From contig QANY01004819.1 in the NCBI GenBank assembly GCA_003255025.1, positions 248,001 through 312,000 of the forward strand: DNA of 64,000 nucleotides. The letters run 5' to 3'. The translations under genes were made by a program, and so were the position numbers. The stretch comes from Datisca glomerata (lineage: Eukaryota; Streptophyta; Magnoliopsida; Cucurbitales; Datiscaceae). Of the stretch, positions 45,421-58,420 are shown piece by piece. Position 1 is the first letter of the stretch; every line of letters starts with the position of its first letter. Under the pieces are notes generated by a model. The model saw only the letters and a program-made list of their open reading frames with translations. It was not told the origin of the DNA and made no database searches.

Positions 45421-48400
45421 TTATTACCTATACTAACGCTTCAACCTCACATTTTTATTACCTATACATCAAGAGAATATAATCAGTCAACGATCTGAAA
45501 GGTAAGATGCCCTTAATTAGACCACATGAAAAATAAAAAAGAGAAAACGGGACAAAAGTTTCACGATAAGACAATATTGGAGACAAAATTTCATGACAAA
45601 AATATCAAAGCAGAGTTTGAACAGAACAAATTTGTTCTCATAGTAGGTACTACTTCAGCCTATTTGCTCTGGATCTACTGGTCGAGACGCTTGAATCTAT
45701 TCCACTGCAAATCACTGATTATACCACTGTAGGATCTTTCGCAGCTTCTGCTGTTATTGTTCTCACCTGTCACTCCGTCATCTCAGCAGCTGGGACTGGA
45801 ACTGCTTCCGCATCTAGCACTCATCAACCTTTTCTATCTATCCTTAGAAGTAGGGCGAGTGTCTAAAGATCGGGTTATCTCTCTGAATCAGCTTATTCAC
45901 TGGATTGTTAAGCCATCGAGTCTTCTAAGGTTGATCGACCCTTTTCAAGAAGATTCATCCAAGACTCTAGATCTCGTTAATTCTAAGGAGGAGCCCATTC
46001 CATAAGGAATATGAGAGGAAGGCAGGCTTGAAGGCATACATAGTTGGCTGGTTATTTGTCTTTCCCATTCCTGTTGCTACTGAAGGTGGCCAGAATTCAT
46101 GGATTCTCTGGTAGAGGGGAGCCGAGGCGGAATTATTTGGTGGGTTGGCTTAAAAGAAGCCCCAAATTACATTAGAACAGCTCTTTCCTAGGTCAAAATA
46201 CCTAACAACGAGAATCAGGAGGGACTTAAAAGCTTTTGGGTAGCATCAAGAGACTGACTTATTATACACTAATAGTGAAGGTCGTAGAGAAGGCTGATTA
46301 TTAGTAAAGGGTACAGTAGCTCGTATCGAAGAGTATTCCCGAGATGTGAATCTCATCAAAGAACTTCGAATCAAGATCTTCATCAACATTCCTCATGGTC
46401 TAGCTAGTTCTTATAGACAACCCTGGAACTTGAATGGATCCATCTTGTTCCGCATACCATTCTTTCATGAGTTTAAGTGAATTAGCTAAGCCAGATCTTT
46501 CTCTCCCACAGGGATAGGATGTGAAAACTGAACTTGCTATCCCACCGGTAAAGGAATTCACAATTCACTTTCAAGCACTACCACAGGGCAAGGATAGGCA
46601 TATTAATAAGGCACTTTTAAGCCCTGAAGCTACCTTTTATGCCTTATTCTTCCTCCTACTCATCTACATAACATATTCCTTTAGCTAGCCCTCCTGATCT
46701 AATAAGAAGATGCATGATCGTACCCTCTCCTCTTCGAGTCGAGATACTGATTGTATCCTACCCGGATCTTCTAGCTAATAGATACCCATCAGCTTGATAG
46801 CAGAAAACCCTTGATTCCTTGATTCCTTTATTGTGTTTCCACCAGAAAGTTATTTGCCAACCCAATCCTATTCGAGAAGAGCCCCGACAGTGCTCTCACT
46901 TTCTTAAAACCTTTGTTTTTCAATAGCCAACCCTTATGCTACACATAAACCTTATCCACGTCAACTCTGATGCAAGTCGTGTCTCCTACCTTGACTTATC
47001 TAAGTCAAGCCCTTTCTGACCTTCACTTACTAGAAGTTCAGCCTAGAGGCCCTTTACTTGAAAGTTCAGTCGTTAACACCCTTAACTAAGTCTTAGTTAA
47101 GCCCACAACGCCTTCTTTCAGTACTCCCACCAGGATAGGAGATGATGTTTAAGCTATTCCACCATCCGAGTAAACTCTCTCTTATAATCATCCTGGAACA
47201 AGAGTATCCGCCTTCTGCTACCACTATCACACCTTCCTTCTAATTCTGATCGATGACAACCCTTCCCCGTAAATAAGACTTAAGTACCAGAGCGGGAAAG
47301 ACAGTGCTTACTTAGCGATAAAAAAATGTCAACAGGCTGCCAAATCTTGGAATGAAAAGTAGTGGGGTTGTGGGTTGTTCGATTCTAATTGATGCACCGC
47401 AGGAGAGGTGTGAATTTCATATGTATGTTGTATGCAATTCGATTCATTTTCCAATCCATTCACAGAGAAAAAAAGAGAAAGTGGTCCACGTGTTGAACTT
47501 AGTTGGAAAGGTAGGTGTTCGGCATGTCCCTTTCTTGCGAACTTCTTTAGTAGGGTGGTTTGGAGATCCTATTCCTCACGTTTACCGTTGTCCCAGACTT
47601 CACTCTTTCAACACTTTTATACTTTCTAAATAGTCAGGTGTGTCCTTGAATCCAACAAGTGTGTGATCCACTGATTCACTGAGTGACTCTTTCTTCTCGT
47701 TGGCGTCTTTATCTCTCAAAGCCCTATCGCTGAAAGATAGATTCTAATATTTGGTCAGGACTAATGAGTGGTTTTGCAGCATGCTCCAGAGGAGATTGAC
47801 CCTTCCCTGAGTCAATCCCATCAGAACGAGGGAGGGCCCGCTGTCTAGACTACATTTCGGGAGTTTTAACACCATCCAATTTCACCAAAACTACAACCTT
47901 GTCAAAGGTATCTAACCTTTCTTCCTTGTGAGTGGAAATAAAATTATGTTTCGTCTCTTTTGCATAAAATCCAGCCAGCCGATATATATATATAAATAAA
48001 CTCACTCTTCCGACTATTTTTAAAAGCCCAAACTTTCTCCTTCAAAAATGACCTCCCCAGTCAGGGCGCACATTAGATATTTATCTAAATCGGTAGGTAG
48101 GTCCTTGATAATATCTCATGTTAGCCCCAAGACGAGTAAATGCTTGAGCTTAAGTGAGAAGCGCCTTCTCCCCCTGCTGGTATTTTGTGTGTTTGGTGAT
48201 TATCGGAGGGGACCCTCAATCCGAAAGGTATGCCACTATCGGCTACTATCCTGATTAAGGTTGTTGTACATGACCTCATAAGAAAATAATGAAAAAAAAT
48301 TGATGTTTCTAGCTTCGTGTCTTTGACATAAAGAAAGAAGTAATAACTAAAGGGACATATGAGAATTTTCTCTCCTAGCTAGTGGAACAAGAAAGGCATG

Positions 48401-50590
48401 GGAGTCTTTGAGCATTGCTTGGACCGAGTTAATTATAGATAGGCTACCTAGTGATTTACAACCACTCTCACTACACACTTTCTATATATATATATCTTTA
48501 CCCAATCAAGGACGTCCATAGCAGCTTCGCTTTCTTTTCTAAGCAGCTTTCACGATACGAAAGAAAAGGCCTACCCTACATACATATACATACAAATAAC
48601 ATGACATTAACTGTTGCTTGATGTATCTTACTAATGCAGCAAGGAAGGGTCAGACTATACCGCTTTTCAGATGTAACAAATATGTGCCCTTTTGTTTAGC
48701 TGCTCCTCTTATTCCATTACCGATTGATTCTAACGGTGGATAATAGGAAAACCTCTCTCATGGCCCTTGTCCGTCCTAAAAAAGCCTGGTCTAAGGCATG
48801 TTTCATATGAAGCCTTGGCAAGTAGTCTCCTACAAAAACAACTCTCGATCAAGCGCTCACACCTCTACGCTGGTTGCCAAAGCTCCGAGTGAATCTGAAA
48901 TAGGCCATGGACTTGGATCTAGCAAATGATAAGAATACATCTGGGATTTAATGATAAACCACTTTGACTCAGTTGTATGTAACCCCCCCTCCAAAAAAAT
49001 TCACCCCCACGCACTAAAGTGGTAAAGAATGGCTCTTTGGGGTCTCATTTTCTTTCTCTCTGACAGTTGTCAAAGATCGAATCTTTACACTTCGCGATCC
49101 TATCCGAGTATGTGCTTAGTGCAAGGCCTCATAGAACAATGAAGTAATGTATCCATATGAGCTTCAGCCCTCAACATCTAAAATTTAAAAGAAACTTGTT
49201 CATTTATGTTACCTGTTGTGAACCTTCAATGTTTCACCTTTCATAGATCTAGGAAAGGCTGTTTTGGTTTGGGAAGTCACATTGAGACTGGGCACGTGCA
49301 ATAAGTAATAAAGAAAACAAAGGGAAATCAGAGGAGTTAGAGGAGGGAACAATGGGCATCCCCGCTTGGAAAATAAAGAGTAGAGTAAGGCGAAGGACCT
49401 GACGGTACTCTACTACCGCCTTTCCTCTCATAAATCTAACCCAATCAAAGGAAATGAAATAAGGTCTGGAAAGGGCTGTAAAAAGAATAGAAAATGAGAA
49501 GGGTTCTTCCTCTGCTCTAGAAATAGATATAGTCCTCTCGAAACCTACCTGTTAGAGTCACATTTTGGAAGAATATGCAAATCCCTGAATGGGTACTTGA
49601 ACCCTTCTCCAGCAAGGTATAGAACAACTAAGGGTACTGTGAGCCCTGCTCGCTTTGGTTCTACTCCTATGGTTACCAAGAAGCAAGAGCTTGAGCTCAA
49701 CCAGCCATTGATAATCACTTTAGTGATGAGATTTTGGTCCAGTGTAGGGGACACCTTCTTCATAATCTAGGGGACCAATGTAGCATGTGCTAAGCAGGGA
49801 GAGCTCCTATACGGTTCCATTTATCCACATTCTTCCCTTCCATCCAAGGGAATTCAGGCTTGATTGTCGTGTGTAGTCGATTTGCTCAGTACCCTCCATA
49901 AACAGAGTCCATGAGCTCGGGACGAGAAGTAGGGCCTTCAGTCAACCAAGAGAGATCCAGCCCTTCCTGATCATTCAGAATTCGTTGCGTTTTTCTTTCG
50001 AGCTGATCAGTCAGCGTCCAGCCACCCAACCAATCTTGTTGATCCTAAACTATAGAAAGGGGGGAATGAGGTAAAAGAAGCCCTCGTTTGTATTTCAGTG
50101 ACTAGGAGAGGCTCCAGCACTGGTAGGTAAGGGTGAAGTCATCATAAGTGGTTGACTGACCCTAGGAACAATCATCGGTCATGGTCTGTGAGCTTTTAAG
50201 GTAAACTCATCATTTTCCTCGTCTTTCATGAGTGCTTGCATGAATTACACAAGTCATTAGCTTGTCTTAGAGAATGGAATTAGGAAATCTTATTATAGGC
50301 CGGTCATCTGTTCAATCTGGAATTCGATCTCTTGTTTGGTTTCTAGACCAGTTTCCTATAGATTCTCCTTCATCTTCTATCGCAGTAGAGTCATCTCATC
50401 TCGGCACTTGAATGGTTTTCCCTGACCCTATAGTAAAGGAAAAGTGCTTTCTCTAAATCAGGCCCGGGACATTCGACGAAAAAGGATGACCCTATGTGAA
50501 TAAGATCTTTGAGCCCTCACCCAACATCTATTAGTTCAATCAACATACATTTCAAAAAAAAATGGTGAAGCTGTATAGCCATTTCAGCCT

Positions 50591-51070
50591 TACTCCATAT
50601 TCTCTCTTAAATAAAGCTATGAAAAATTAGAGTAATGTGGAATACCTTTTTGCATTCCTGTGAGTTATAGAGCTAGTTATCATTTTTCATCCCCGGTATT
50701 CCTCCTCACTATGAGATGTGGGATCAACCCTGCGAGCCCTTCCTCTTTCTACATCCTTTTGGATGAGAAGGCATGCTCATCCATCTTTTATACAGCCTTT
50801 GTTCCACTATCAACCACTAGAATTATTATTTTTCCTGCCCAGCCTTCCTCTCCCGTGGCAAGAGCTCACTCGCCAAGTCCAAACTCCCACTTTCTCGTCA
50901 ATGACGGCTCTCTTCGATGCTAGCAACTAGCTTTGACCCTTTTCCGCGCTTCTTTCAATTTCCTTACATTCTAGCTAAAAGAGAAATTTTACCTTAGTCC
51001 AACCTGTTGGAAAAAGGCATTCCACATTACTCCAGCTTTTTCATAGCTTTATTTTAGAGAGAATAGGGAG
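50591..51070. repeat. Inverted repeat pair, arms about 60 bp
   Basis: The arm at 50591-50653 (ATTCTCTCTTAAATAAAGCT, AGTAATGTGGAATACC) is the near-complement of 51011-51070 (GGCATTCCACATTACTCC, AGCTTTATTTTAGAGAGAAT). About 360 bp separate them. Short repeats of this kind drive recombination in plant mitochondrial genomes. Confidence 0.85.
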
Positions 51071-52480
51071 CACTAGTAGCAACATAACTCCTTATCAAGT
51101 CTGTCACTCACCTGGGAAAAAATCCCGCCCGAGCCGAGTGACGTAGGTGCACAAAATTACTTCACGCCACAACCATCTCTTTTTTATCGGTTCTATGGAC
51201 TGATGTTTGCTGCTTCATCTGAGAGGAAAAAAGAAGAGAGATGTCATTCATTAGAAGGATGAACCACCATAAAAAGATTCCTCTTGTATCATCTATAGCA
51301 AAACTATGAACGTGAGCTAGCAATCTGGACCGTATTGAAAAATTTCCTGAAACACAGCATGTAAAGTCACAATATTAAGAAATGAGAGGTGGTGGTTGAT
51401 GCTTGGAAAACCAATGTCTCAGGTTTAAGAGCTTTTCAATTGGCTAGAAAATGTAAGATCTTCAAACACTTTGTCCGCCACTGGAATCAAAGAAAATTTT
51501 TGTTATATTCATAGACTCTTGGGAAAGTGAAAAGCCCAACTGGAATCTGTCCATTCTGTCAGAACCTCATTTACCTCAGACCCCTTTTTAGAATCCATGG
51601 AAAATCCCTTTTCTCTTAGCTCAACCAAATGTTGGTAAACGAGTTTGTGTTCTAGAACAGAATGTCGATCGTTAGCGAGAAGAAAAAATGAGAGCTTCCA
51701 CACCTTGCTCTTTAGAGATGATGATAGGAAGAAGTCGACTTAGCCTGTTGCATAGGATCTTCATAAATACCTCCCCCATTGGAGTTAGATCGGGCCATTT
51801 TATATCTTCTTGCCTTAAGAACTTTCAAGCTATGAAAGGTATTCTGCTACTGGTCGATGCATACAATAGATATTTAAAAATAAGTAGCTCGACTGGTATC
51901 TTCAAGCCAAATGTCCTTTTCTCGCTCTCCGACTACCAATAAGAAGATAACTACATTCTCATCTATCCTATATTTTAGATGCCTAAAGGCAAGTAGCATT
52001 TGAAGTTGATGCAAACAAGAAGTTATATGACGTATTCCACTAAGAGAATAGTAAGGAAGGGAAAGGGCAGGAAAGAAAAGAGAAGTTTGGGGCTTATGTG
52101 TCATGGAAATGTGACATCGAGGAACAAGACTTATTATTCCCACCAGGGGGATATATGGCTTCATCTTGATAAATGAATGGTGAGATCGAAAAAATATAGT
52201 AGGTCTATTTGATTTGGGTAAATCTACTGAGTATACTTTCGTTGCCGGTGCTACCCCTGCTGCTTGTGCCATTACCAAGACACCTCTACTTCTCATGCTA
52301 CCCAACAAACCTCAAGCCCTTCTTTGTCCATGCGTGTGCCTCTACCGTGCTGCTTTTGGCCTTGCTTCCACCGGGGGACCTATATCTAGGCAAGGTGATA
52401 GGTCAAATGCTAGTGCTACCATCAATATGGTCCTAATAATCCCTATAGTTGTTGGCTTCTTTCCATTTTTTATGTTGTTC

Positions 52481-52690
52481 CTATGTCGATGCCTATAGTG
52501 AAAAAGACCAAGCAAGCTATTAAGCCAACTAACAAAGCCATAAGCTACAGGCAGGCTCCTTTCTTTGCTATACGATTAGAGAGTACGACACCTTCCTTTC
52601 TCTTGAGGAGCCTCGTCGTATGTTGAGTTTGACTACACTAAATGAGTTGGTGTGTTTTAATCCTTTTCACTATAGGCATCGGCATAGGCA
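52481..52690. repeat. Inverted repeat pair, arms about 24 bp
   Basis: GTCGATGCCTATAGTGAAAA (52483) and TTTTCACTATAGGCATCGGC (52665) are complementary with about 160 bp between them. Confidence 0.85.
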
Positions 52691-52860
52691 CAATAAAAAG
52701 AAAGAGGGAAAGAAGCAATCTACACCCTTTAGGATAGAATTGCTCGCCACTGAATAACAAAGAAGGGAAACTCTTTCTTTGCCTCTGTTAATCCCCTTAT
52801 TACGTAAGGCATCGCAAGCTCCTCACCTTCTACAGAGTGGTGAGAAGCACTCGGGTCAAA

Positions 52861-53628
52861 ATAACATGATATTGAATGAATTCATGGGTATTTAGCAGGA
52901 ATGAGTGGTAATGTAATGTGTTAAGTAAGGTGGAAGAGTTAAGATTGTAGAATCAAATAAGACAAATGATAAGCGGAACCAAACAAAACTCATGTGAAAA
53001 TTAAGACATGCGTGTAACTTAAGAAATAAAACCCTACGAGAAAAAATTGAAAAAAAAACTCGATGGAATTTAAAAACCCTGACTGTTGAAATTAAAAAAA
53101 TATTCATTAAGTAGATTGTTTATTAATATGTAAATCACCAATTTTTCAAGTTAGAGTATTGTTCTTGCTATAGTCGGTGGTCCCGGTGGACCAAACTTTC
53201 AGGTACTGAAAAATAAGGGGTTTTATCAAATTACAGCATATAGCAACATAAAAGTCAAAGACATCCATTATCCATGATAATCTTTGTAAATCAAAGCGAA
53301 AAATATGTTAATAAGTATCTAAATCAACTTATTTTAAAAGACGTTTCATTGAAAGAATAAGAAGAAGAATAAAAGATTATTAAATTGATTAGACATGTGC
53401 AATAGAAGAGAAAAAGAAATGATGAAGAAAGAGAGATTGAAAGTGATGATGTGAAGTTGGTGGCCAGGGGTATAAAATTCCTTATTTTCAAAAAAGAGTA
53501 TAAACTTTTTTAGCCAAATTAAAAATGGTATATTTATTCAAATAACCCAAAAATTTACTCATTACCCAAAGTTCTTTTTATTTATAAAAATATCATCCTA
53601 TTTAATCCATCATAACCCTAATTTTTAA
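52861..53628. other. AT-rich intergenic, no supported feature
   Basis: A return to nuclear-like AT-rich sequence after the organelle-like block. No gene or repeat end recognised. Confidence 0.5.
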
Positions 53629-54650
53629 GGGTGTAAGTGGTTCGGTTCAGTGAGATTTAGGGGGTCTAGATGAGCCGAACTGCAAATGTGGTTTTATGAT
53701 AACAGAAATCGAACCAAACTGGGAAACAAATAAAAACCACATTGAACCGAACTGCATAAATCTATAAAAATCATATTAAACCGAACCGGCAAAAAATCAA
53801 AGTAAAAGACATTAAAATCTTCACCTTTCCCAGTACAAAAACTTCAATTATTAATTCCTAAAAGAAGCTAAAATCCTAACAAAAAAATTCAACAGACACC
53901 AAACAAAACCAAGCTAATCTCAAACAAAAAATCACCTTAACAACAACAAATCTCTAACAAAAAATCAAGTCTAACAAAAACGAAACACAAATCAAATGAG
54001 CCGCGATTGGAAGACATAAAGATGAAAGAATCTTTAGGCTTCTTGGAGAAGCTTTTAGGTTCTGATTCAAGGAGTTGCGATGGCCATGAGTTAGGAGCCG
54101 CAAAGATGACGAGTTAGGAGCCACGAAGATGACGAAGACAGATCCATGAAGACGACGATGATAGAGCCATGAAGACGATGATGATAGAGCTAGTTGCAAA
54201 GACGAGGGATCTACATTGACGACGTGAAATCAGTGACAAACTAAGATGTAACTAGGATGAGAGAGAAAGAGATACAGAGGTATGTTGCATTTAAAACAAG
54301 TGAGGGAATTCTTATTTAAAACTAGGGTTTCTTAACTGTAGAGTATCAAAAAAGACAAAATAATGGAAAAATATAAGGGGCATGGATTCGTGTGCATAAC
54401 ACTTAGAAAATCATTATAAGGCGACATCTCCACTGAGCTAACTAGTAGTTTGTAACTAAATATCCCTAATTTTGTATATAGCAGTGTGGTTCATTTCCTA
54501 GCAGTTTTTACATCCTCAACCACAAACCGAACTAAAAATTGCATTTTTTTCATTTACTAAACCGATGCAAATCTAAATGATATGACAAACCGACCGAACC
54601 GGCACAGTTTGGTTTTGTTTGATTATTTTCTCGGTTTCACTTACACCACC
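53629..54650. mobile_element. hAT-like non-autonomous element
   Basis: The left end AGGGTGTAAGTGGTTCGGTTC and the right end (inverse complement GGTGGTGTAAGTGAAACCGAG) form short terminal inverted repeats. Both sides are followed by clusters of GAACCGAAC/CGGTTCGG words typical of the GGTGTAA-CGGTTCGG group of plant elements. No transposase is present. The interior has a GATGACGA-rich stretch (54080-54220). Superfamily assignment is tentative; no 8-bp duplication was confirmed. Confidence 0.55.
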
Positions 54651-54867
54651 ACTAATGGTTTTTTTTTGCTAAAGTAGATCCATACACTAACCATTTTGCA
54701 CAAATCAACTCATACACAAAGTTTTGCTTACATTGACCATTGGCCCACTTTTCCTTCACTTTTTCACTTTTTCTCCATTGCCCTTCTTACAAGTTATCAA
54801 ATCAAATATCATAGTCTACTCACTTAACACTCAAAACCTCCCCCACCCCATTTCTCCTTCTTCATTC

Positions 54868-54946
54868 TCCTTCTTCTTCTTCTTCTTCTTCTTCTTCTTC
54901 TTCTTCTTCTTCTTCTTCTTCTTCTTCTTCTTCTTCGTCTTCTTCC
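54868..54946. repeat. (TTC)n microsatellite
   Basis: About 26 consecutive TTC units lie just inside the left end of MULE 1. The same place in MULE 2 (59085-59150) has only scattered TTC, so it expanded in one copy. Confidence 0.95.
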
Positions 54947-55136
54947 TTCTTCCTGCAACAGCAAAAGATTGTTAGTTCTTCTCTATGGAACATGTATAAA
55001 TTTTATTTTCTTCTTTCTGAAAAGCTTGAATTTTCATAGGTTTTACATGTTCATGAGTTTTCTAAGAATATTTATTTGTTTTCTTTTTCCTAGAACGCTG
55101 TTTGAATTTCATTTATTGTACATTATCACTATAAGA

Positions 55137-55590
55137 TGATAGTGTAGTGTTAAATGAGGTCTACACGAGTAGTACACGAGCCTCATGTAGTCATCGTGTA
55201 GACTACACGCAGGGTACACGATCCCCATGCAGACCTCATGTACACTACATGATTATCGTGTAGTGCATCAATAACTTCTTTAACAGTTCACGAGCATCGT
55301 GTAGCATCTATTACTTCTTACATCTGACTCAAGCCATTAATAAGGTGAAGAGACAAGTGTTTTGAACCAGGTAAGGTCAATGGTGCAAAATCCAACGTCT
55401 ACTTTCAATTTTCTGTACAACGTAATTATAGATCAAAATTAGGTACACGATTGGTTTACCACACGGTGGTTACATGATGTCAGTGTAACCATCGTGTATA
55501 TTATATGATGGCTACACGAGGTCAGTGTAACCATCGTGTATACTACACGATGGCTATACGAGGTTCATGTAACCATCTTGTATGAAAATA
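55137..55590. repeat. CTACACGA palindromic minisatellite, blocks a and b
   Basis: Two clusters (55137-55310 and 55441-55590) of CTACACGAGG, TCGTGTAGACTACACG and AACCATCGTGTATACTACAC words. Adjacent direct and inverted copies make many short hairpins. Confidence 0.85.
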
Positions 55591-55624
55591 AGAAGTAATA
55601 TTATAAAACTTATGTTGCCTTTAA

Positions 55625-56235
55625 GGAGGTGAACCAGGCTTTAAAGGGGCTTCATCCTCTGAAGATATATCACCGTATGGTTGAAAAGGTTTGAAGTCCG
55701 TTTTGACAATGATATTCTCATCAGTTTTTTTTCCTTCGCTGCTTCTTCTTTTCAACTTTTTCGGTTTTCCAATTAGGTGACTTTAGGACTAGAGATTTCT
55801 TTATCTTCCTCTTATTGAGTTCACAAAGACAGATGAGCTTTTCTTCTTCTTCTTCAACATTTTATTCTTCTTCTTATTCTTCAACATGTTATTCTTCTTG
55901 TTCTTAATCTTCTTCTTGTTCTTGTTCTTCTTGTTCTTGTTCCTCTTCTTGTTCTTCTTATTCTTGTTCTTGTTCTTGTTCTTGTTCTTGTTCTTGTTCT
56001 TGTTCTTGTTCTTCTTTTTCTTCTTATTCTTGTTCTTGTTCTTGTTCTTGTTCTTCTTCTTCTTCTTCTTCTTCTTCTTCTTCTTCTTCTTCTTCTTGTT
56101 CTTCTTGTTCTTGTTCTTCTTCTTGTTCTTGTTCTTGTTCTTGTTCTTCTTCTTCTTCTTCTTCTTCTTCTTGTTCTTCTTCTTATTCTTGTTCTTCTTG
56201 TTCTTCTTCTTATTCTTGTTCTTCTTCTTCTTCTT

Positions 56236-56266
<31 letters not shown>

Positions 56267-57540
56267 TTCTTCTTCTCGTTCTTGTTCTCGTTCTTGTTCT
56301 TGTTCTTCTTGTTCTTGTTCTTCTTCTTCTTCTTCTTCCTGTTCTTCTTCTTCTTCTTCTTCAACATTTTATTCTTGTTCTTCTTCTTGTTCTTGTTCTT
56401 GTTCTTCTTCTTGTTCTTGTTCTCATTCTTGTTCTTCTTTTTGTTCTTCTTTTTGTTCTTTTTCTTCTTCTTCTTCTTCTCCTCCTCCTCCTTCTTCGTC
56501 TTCTTCCTCTTCTTCAGCTTCCTCCTCTTCTTATTCTTCGTCTTCTTCTTCCTCTTCTTTATCAGCTTCCTCTTCCTTTTTTATTTCTTTTTTTCTTCCA
56601 TTTTATTCCTTCTAATTCTATTTATTCACTTTCTTCCCTTCTTTTTCTTCTTCTTTGTGTATTTCTCTTTCTTGTGTTTATTTTTTTCTTCTTATTTTCT
56701 TCTTCTTTTTATTTTGTTTTTTTCTTCTGTTTATTCTTCTTTTTATTTTTTCTCTTCTATTTATTTTTTCCTTCATATTTTTTCTTCATCTTCCTTCTTT
56801 TCACCTTCCTCATTCATATTACCTTCTTTCTCTTCTTCTTCTTCTCTTCCTTCTTTTTCTTGTTCTTCTTTCTCACATTCTCTTTCTTCTTTCTCTTCTT
56901 CTTTTTTGATTTCTATTTCATCTTTTCCTTCTAACTTCTCTTCTTCTTTTTGTTTTACCTTCTCTTCTTTCTTTTTTCATCTTTTTCTTCTACCTTCTCT
57001 TCTTATTTTTCATCTTTCTCTCCTACCTTTTCTTCTTCTTCTTTTTCTTCTTCTTCCTTCTGTTCATTTTCTTCTTCTTCATCCTTCTCTACCATATCTT
57101 CTTCTTCTTCATTCTCTACCATATCTTTTTCTTTTTCATCCTTCTCTCCTTCTCCATTTTTTTCTCTTCCTTCTCAATCTTCATCTCCTCCCCGTCGCTA
57201 GCCATCATCGTGGCAGATCGAGGATAGAATGAGTAATCATCTGGCATCGATGTTACCAGATGATCCATTAAAATTTTAATTTGAGAAATTGTAAAGGAAA
57301 TGTCTGATTGAATGGACATAATCATCTTAAACATTGAAGTGAGCTTTTGGTCCATTCCAATCTGACATTTTCTCACTCAATCTTCATGCCCATTGAACTT
57401 CTTGGACACAACCTTCTTCTCCTGTGTTTTTTCAATGGCCTTTTCGGACCTCTTCCTCTTCTTCTTATTATCCTCTTCATTTGCAATGGCCTCCTCCTCA
57501 TCATTAGCTTCCTCTTCTACCAGAAAGGGTGACTGAGGAG
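55625..57540 (-). pseudogene. Lysine/glutamate-rich coding relic, expanded by GAA-type repeats
   Basis: The minus strand reads protein-like sequence at both ends of the tract. At 57535-57410 are acidic and basic residues (NEEDNKKKRKRSEKAIEK), then IGMDQKLTSMFKMIMSIQSD at 57360-57290 and a K/E-rich run. At the other end (about 55735-55625), EGKKTDENIIVKTDFKPFQP is followed by SSEDEAPLKPGSPP and a stop. Between them is the GAA/GAAC-type tract coding K, N and E. I suggest a MULE-borne ORF whose charged spacer expanded as a microsatellite. Its position, opposite to where transposase would run, would suit the low-complexity part of a Ulp1-type ORF, but no protease motif is visible. Function unknown. 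Confidence 0.4.
55830..57195. repeat. Long polypyrimidine (TTC/TTG/TTT) tract
   Basis: About 1.35 kb is almost wholly C and T on the plus strand apart from interspersed G in TTCTTG units (mostly 55900-56470). TTCTTG and TTC units dominate the left half; CT-rich degenerate sequence follows. It has the potential to form H-DNA. It generates long spurious frames on both strands. Confidence 0.95.
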
Positions 57541-57595
57541 GCGTCGAATAAAAAAAACATGTAATATTAAGCAGAGAAAATAAAAAAATGGTGAC

Positions 57596-58420
57596 TTCAC
57601 GATGGTTACACGGATCTCACGTAGTCATTGTGTAAACTACACGATGGTTACACGGACCTCATGTAGTCATTGTGTAGACTACAAGATCGGTTACACGGAC
57701 CTCGTGTAGTCATTGTCTAGGCTTTTCATGTAGTCATTGTCTAGGCTACAAGATCGGTTTAGGAACTGTCAGCTTGGTCTTGATAACCTTTATGCAGTAG
57801 GTATTGCACTTTGCATTGACACATACTTTTGGAATTCTGTTAACGTCATGGTCATATCTTAGTTGCATGTTTGATGAAGCCAGAACCTGTAGAAAACTCA
57901 AGGAAAATATAAGATCAGAAAAAGTACATGACGCTCATGTAGTCATCATGTAGACTACAAGATGGATACATGATTCTCGTGTAAGCGTCGTGTAGACTAC
58001 ACGAGGGGTACACGATTATTGTTTAAGCCTCGTGTAAACTACACGACGAGTACACGATCTTCATGTAGACTATACAAGCTTTACACGACCCTCGTGTATT
58101 CCTCGTCTAGACTACACGAGGGGTACATGACCCTCGTGTGTGTACCCCTCGTGTAGTCTACATGACGCTTACACGATCTTCATGTAGACTATACAAGCTT
58201 TACACGACCCTCGTGTATTCCTCGTCTAGACTACACGTGGGGTACATGACCCTCGTGTAGTCCTCATATAGCCTACAGGAGGTTTACACGACCCTCATGT
58301 AGTCTTCATGTACTCTTCACGAGACTTACACGACCCTCGTGTAACCATCTTGTATTGTACATGAGGTTTACACGATCCTTATGTACACTACATGATGATT
58401 ACACGAGGAGCATGTACCTA
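57596..58420. repeat. CTACACGA palindromic minisatellite, blocks c and d
   Basis: Block c (57596-57750) has GATGGTTACACGGACCTCAT-type units. Block d (57935-58420) has dense TCGTGTAGACTACACGAGG and CTTACACGATCTTCATGTAG units. A segment of about 85 bp in d is duplicated (58041-58130 and 58155-58240), showing recent local expansion. Confidence 0.85.

Larger units (their letters stand above)
45640..52860. other. Probable nuclear insertion of plant mitochondrial DNA (NUMT)
   Basis: GC content rises visibly compared with both flanks. Transposon domains and LTRs are absent throughout. The text has the character of plant mitochondrial intergenic DNA: mixed-composition spacer, many short unconserved ORFs of 60-145 codons on both strands, and short inverted repeats. 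I recognised no mitochondrial protein gene, rRNA or tRNA, so the origin is inferred from texture, not homology. Edges are estimated from the composition change. Confidence 0.5.

Noticed and set aside
51874..52308. Minus-strand frame of 144 codons in the organelle-like block
   Set aside because: No recognisable domain, and overlapping frames exist on the other strand. It may be a mitochondrial-type orf but nothing supports a function.
52214..52498. Plus-strand frame of 94 codons with hydrophobic end
   Set aside because: It overlaps another frame and the 52481 inverted repeat; no family recognised.
55801..56367. Minus-strand frame of 188 codons, Lys/Asn only
   Set aside because: The body is low-complexity repeat. 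I keep only the idea that its flanks are coding relics, not that this frame is a gene.
55886..57232. Long plus-strand frame of 448 codons, almost all Leu and Phe
   Set aside because: It is produced by the TTC/TTG tract and has no real composition or start context.
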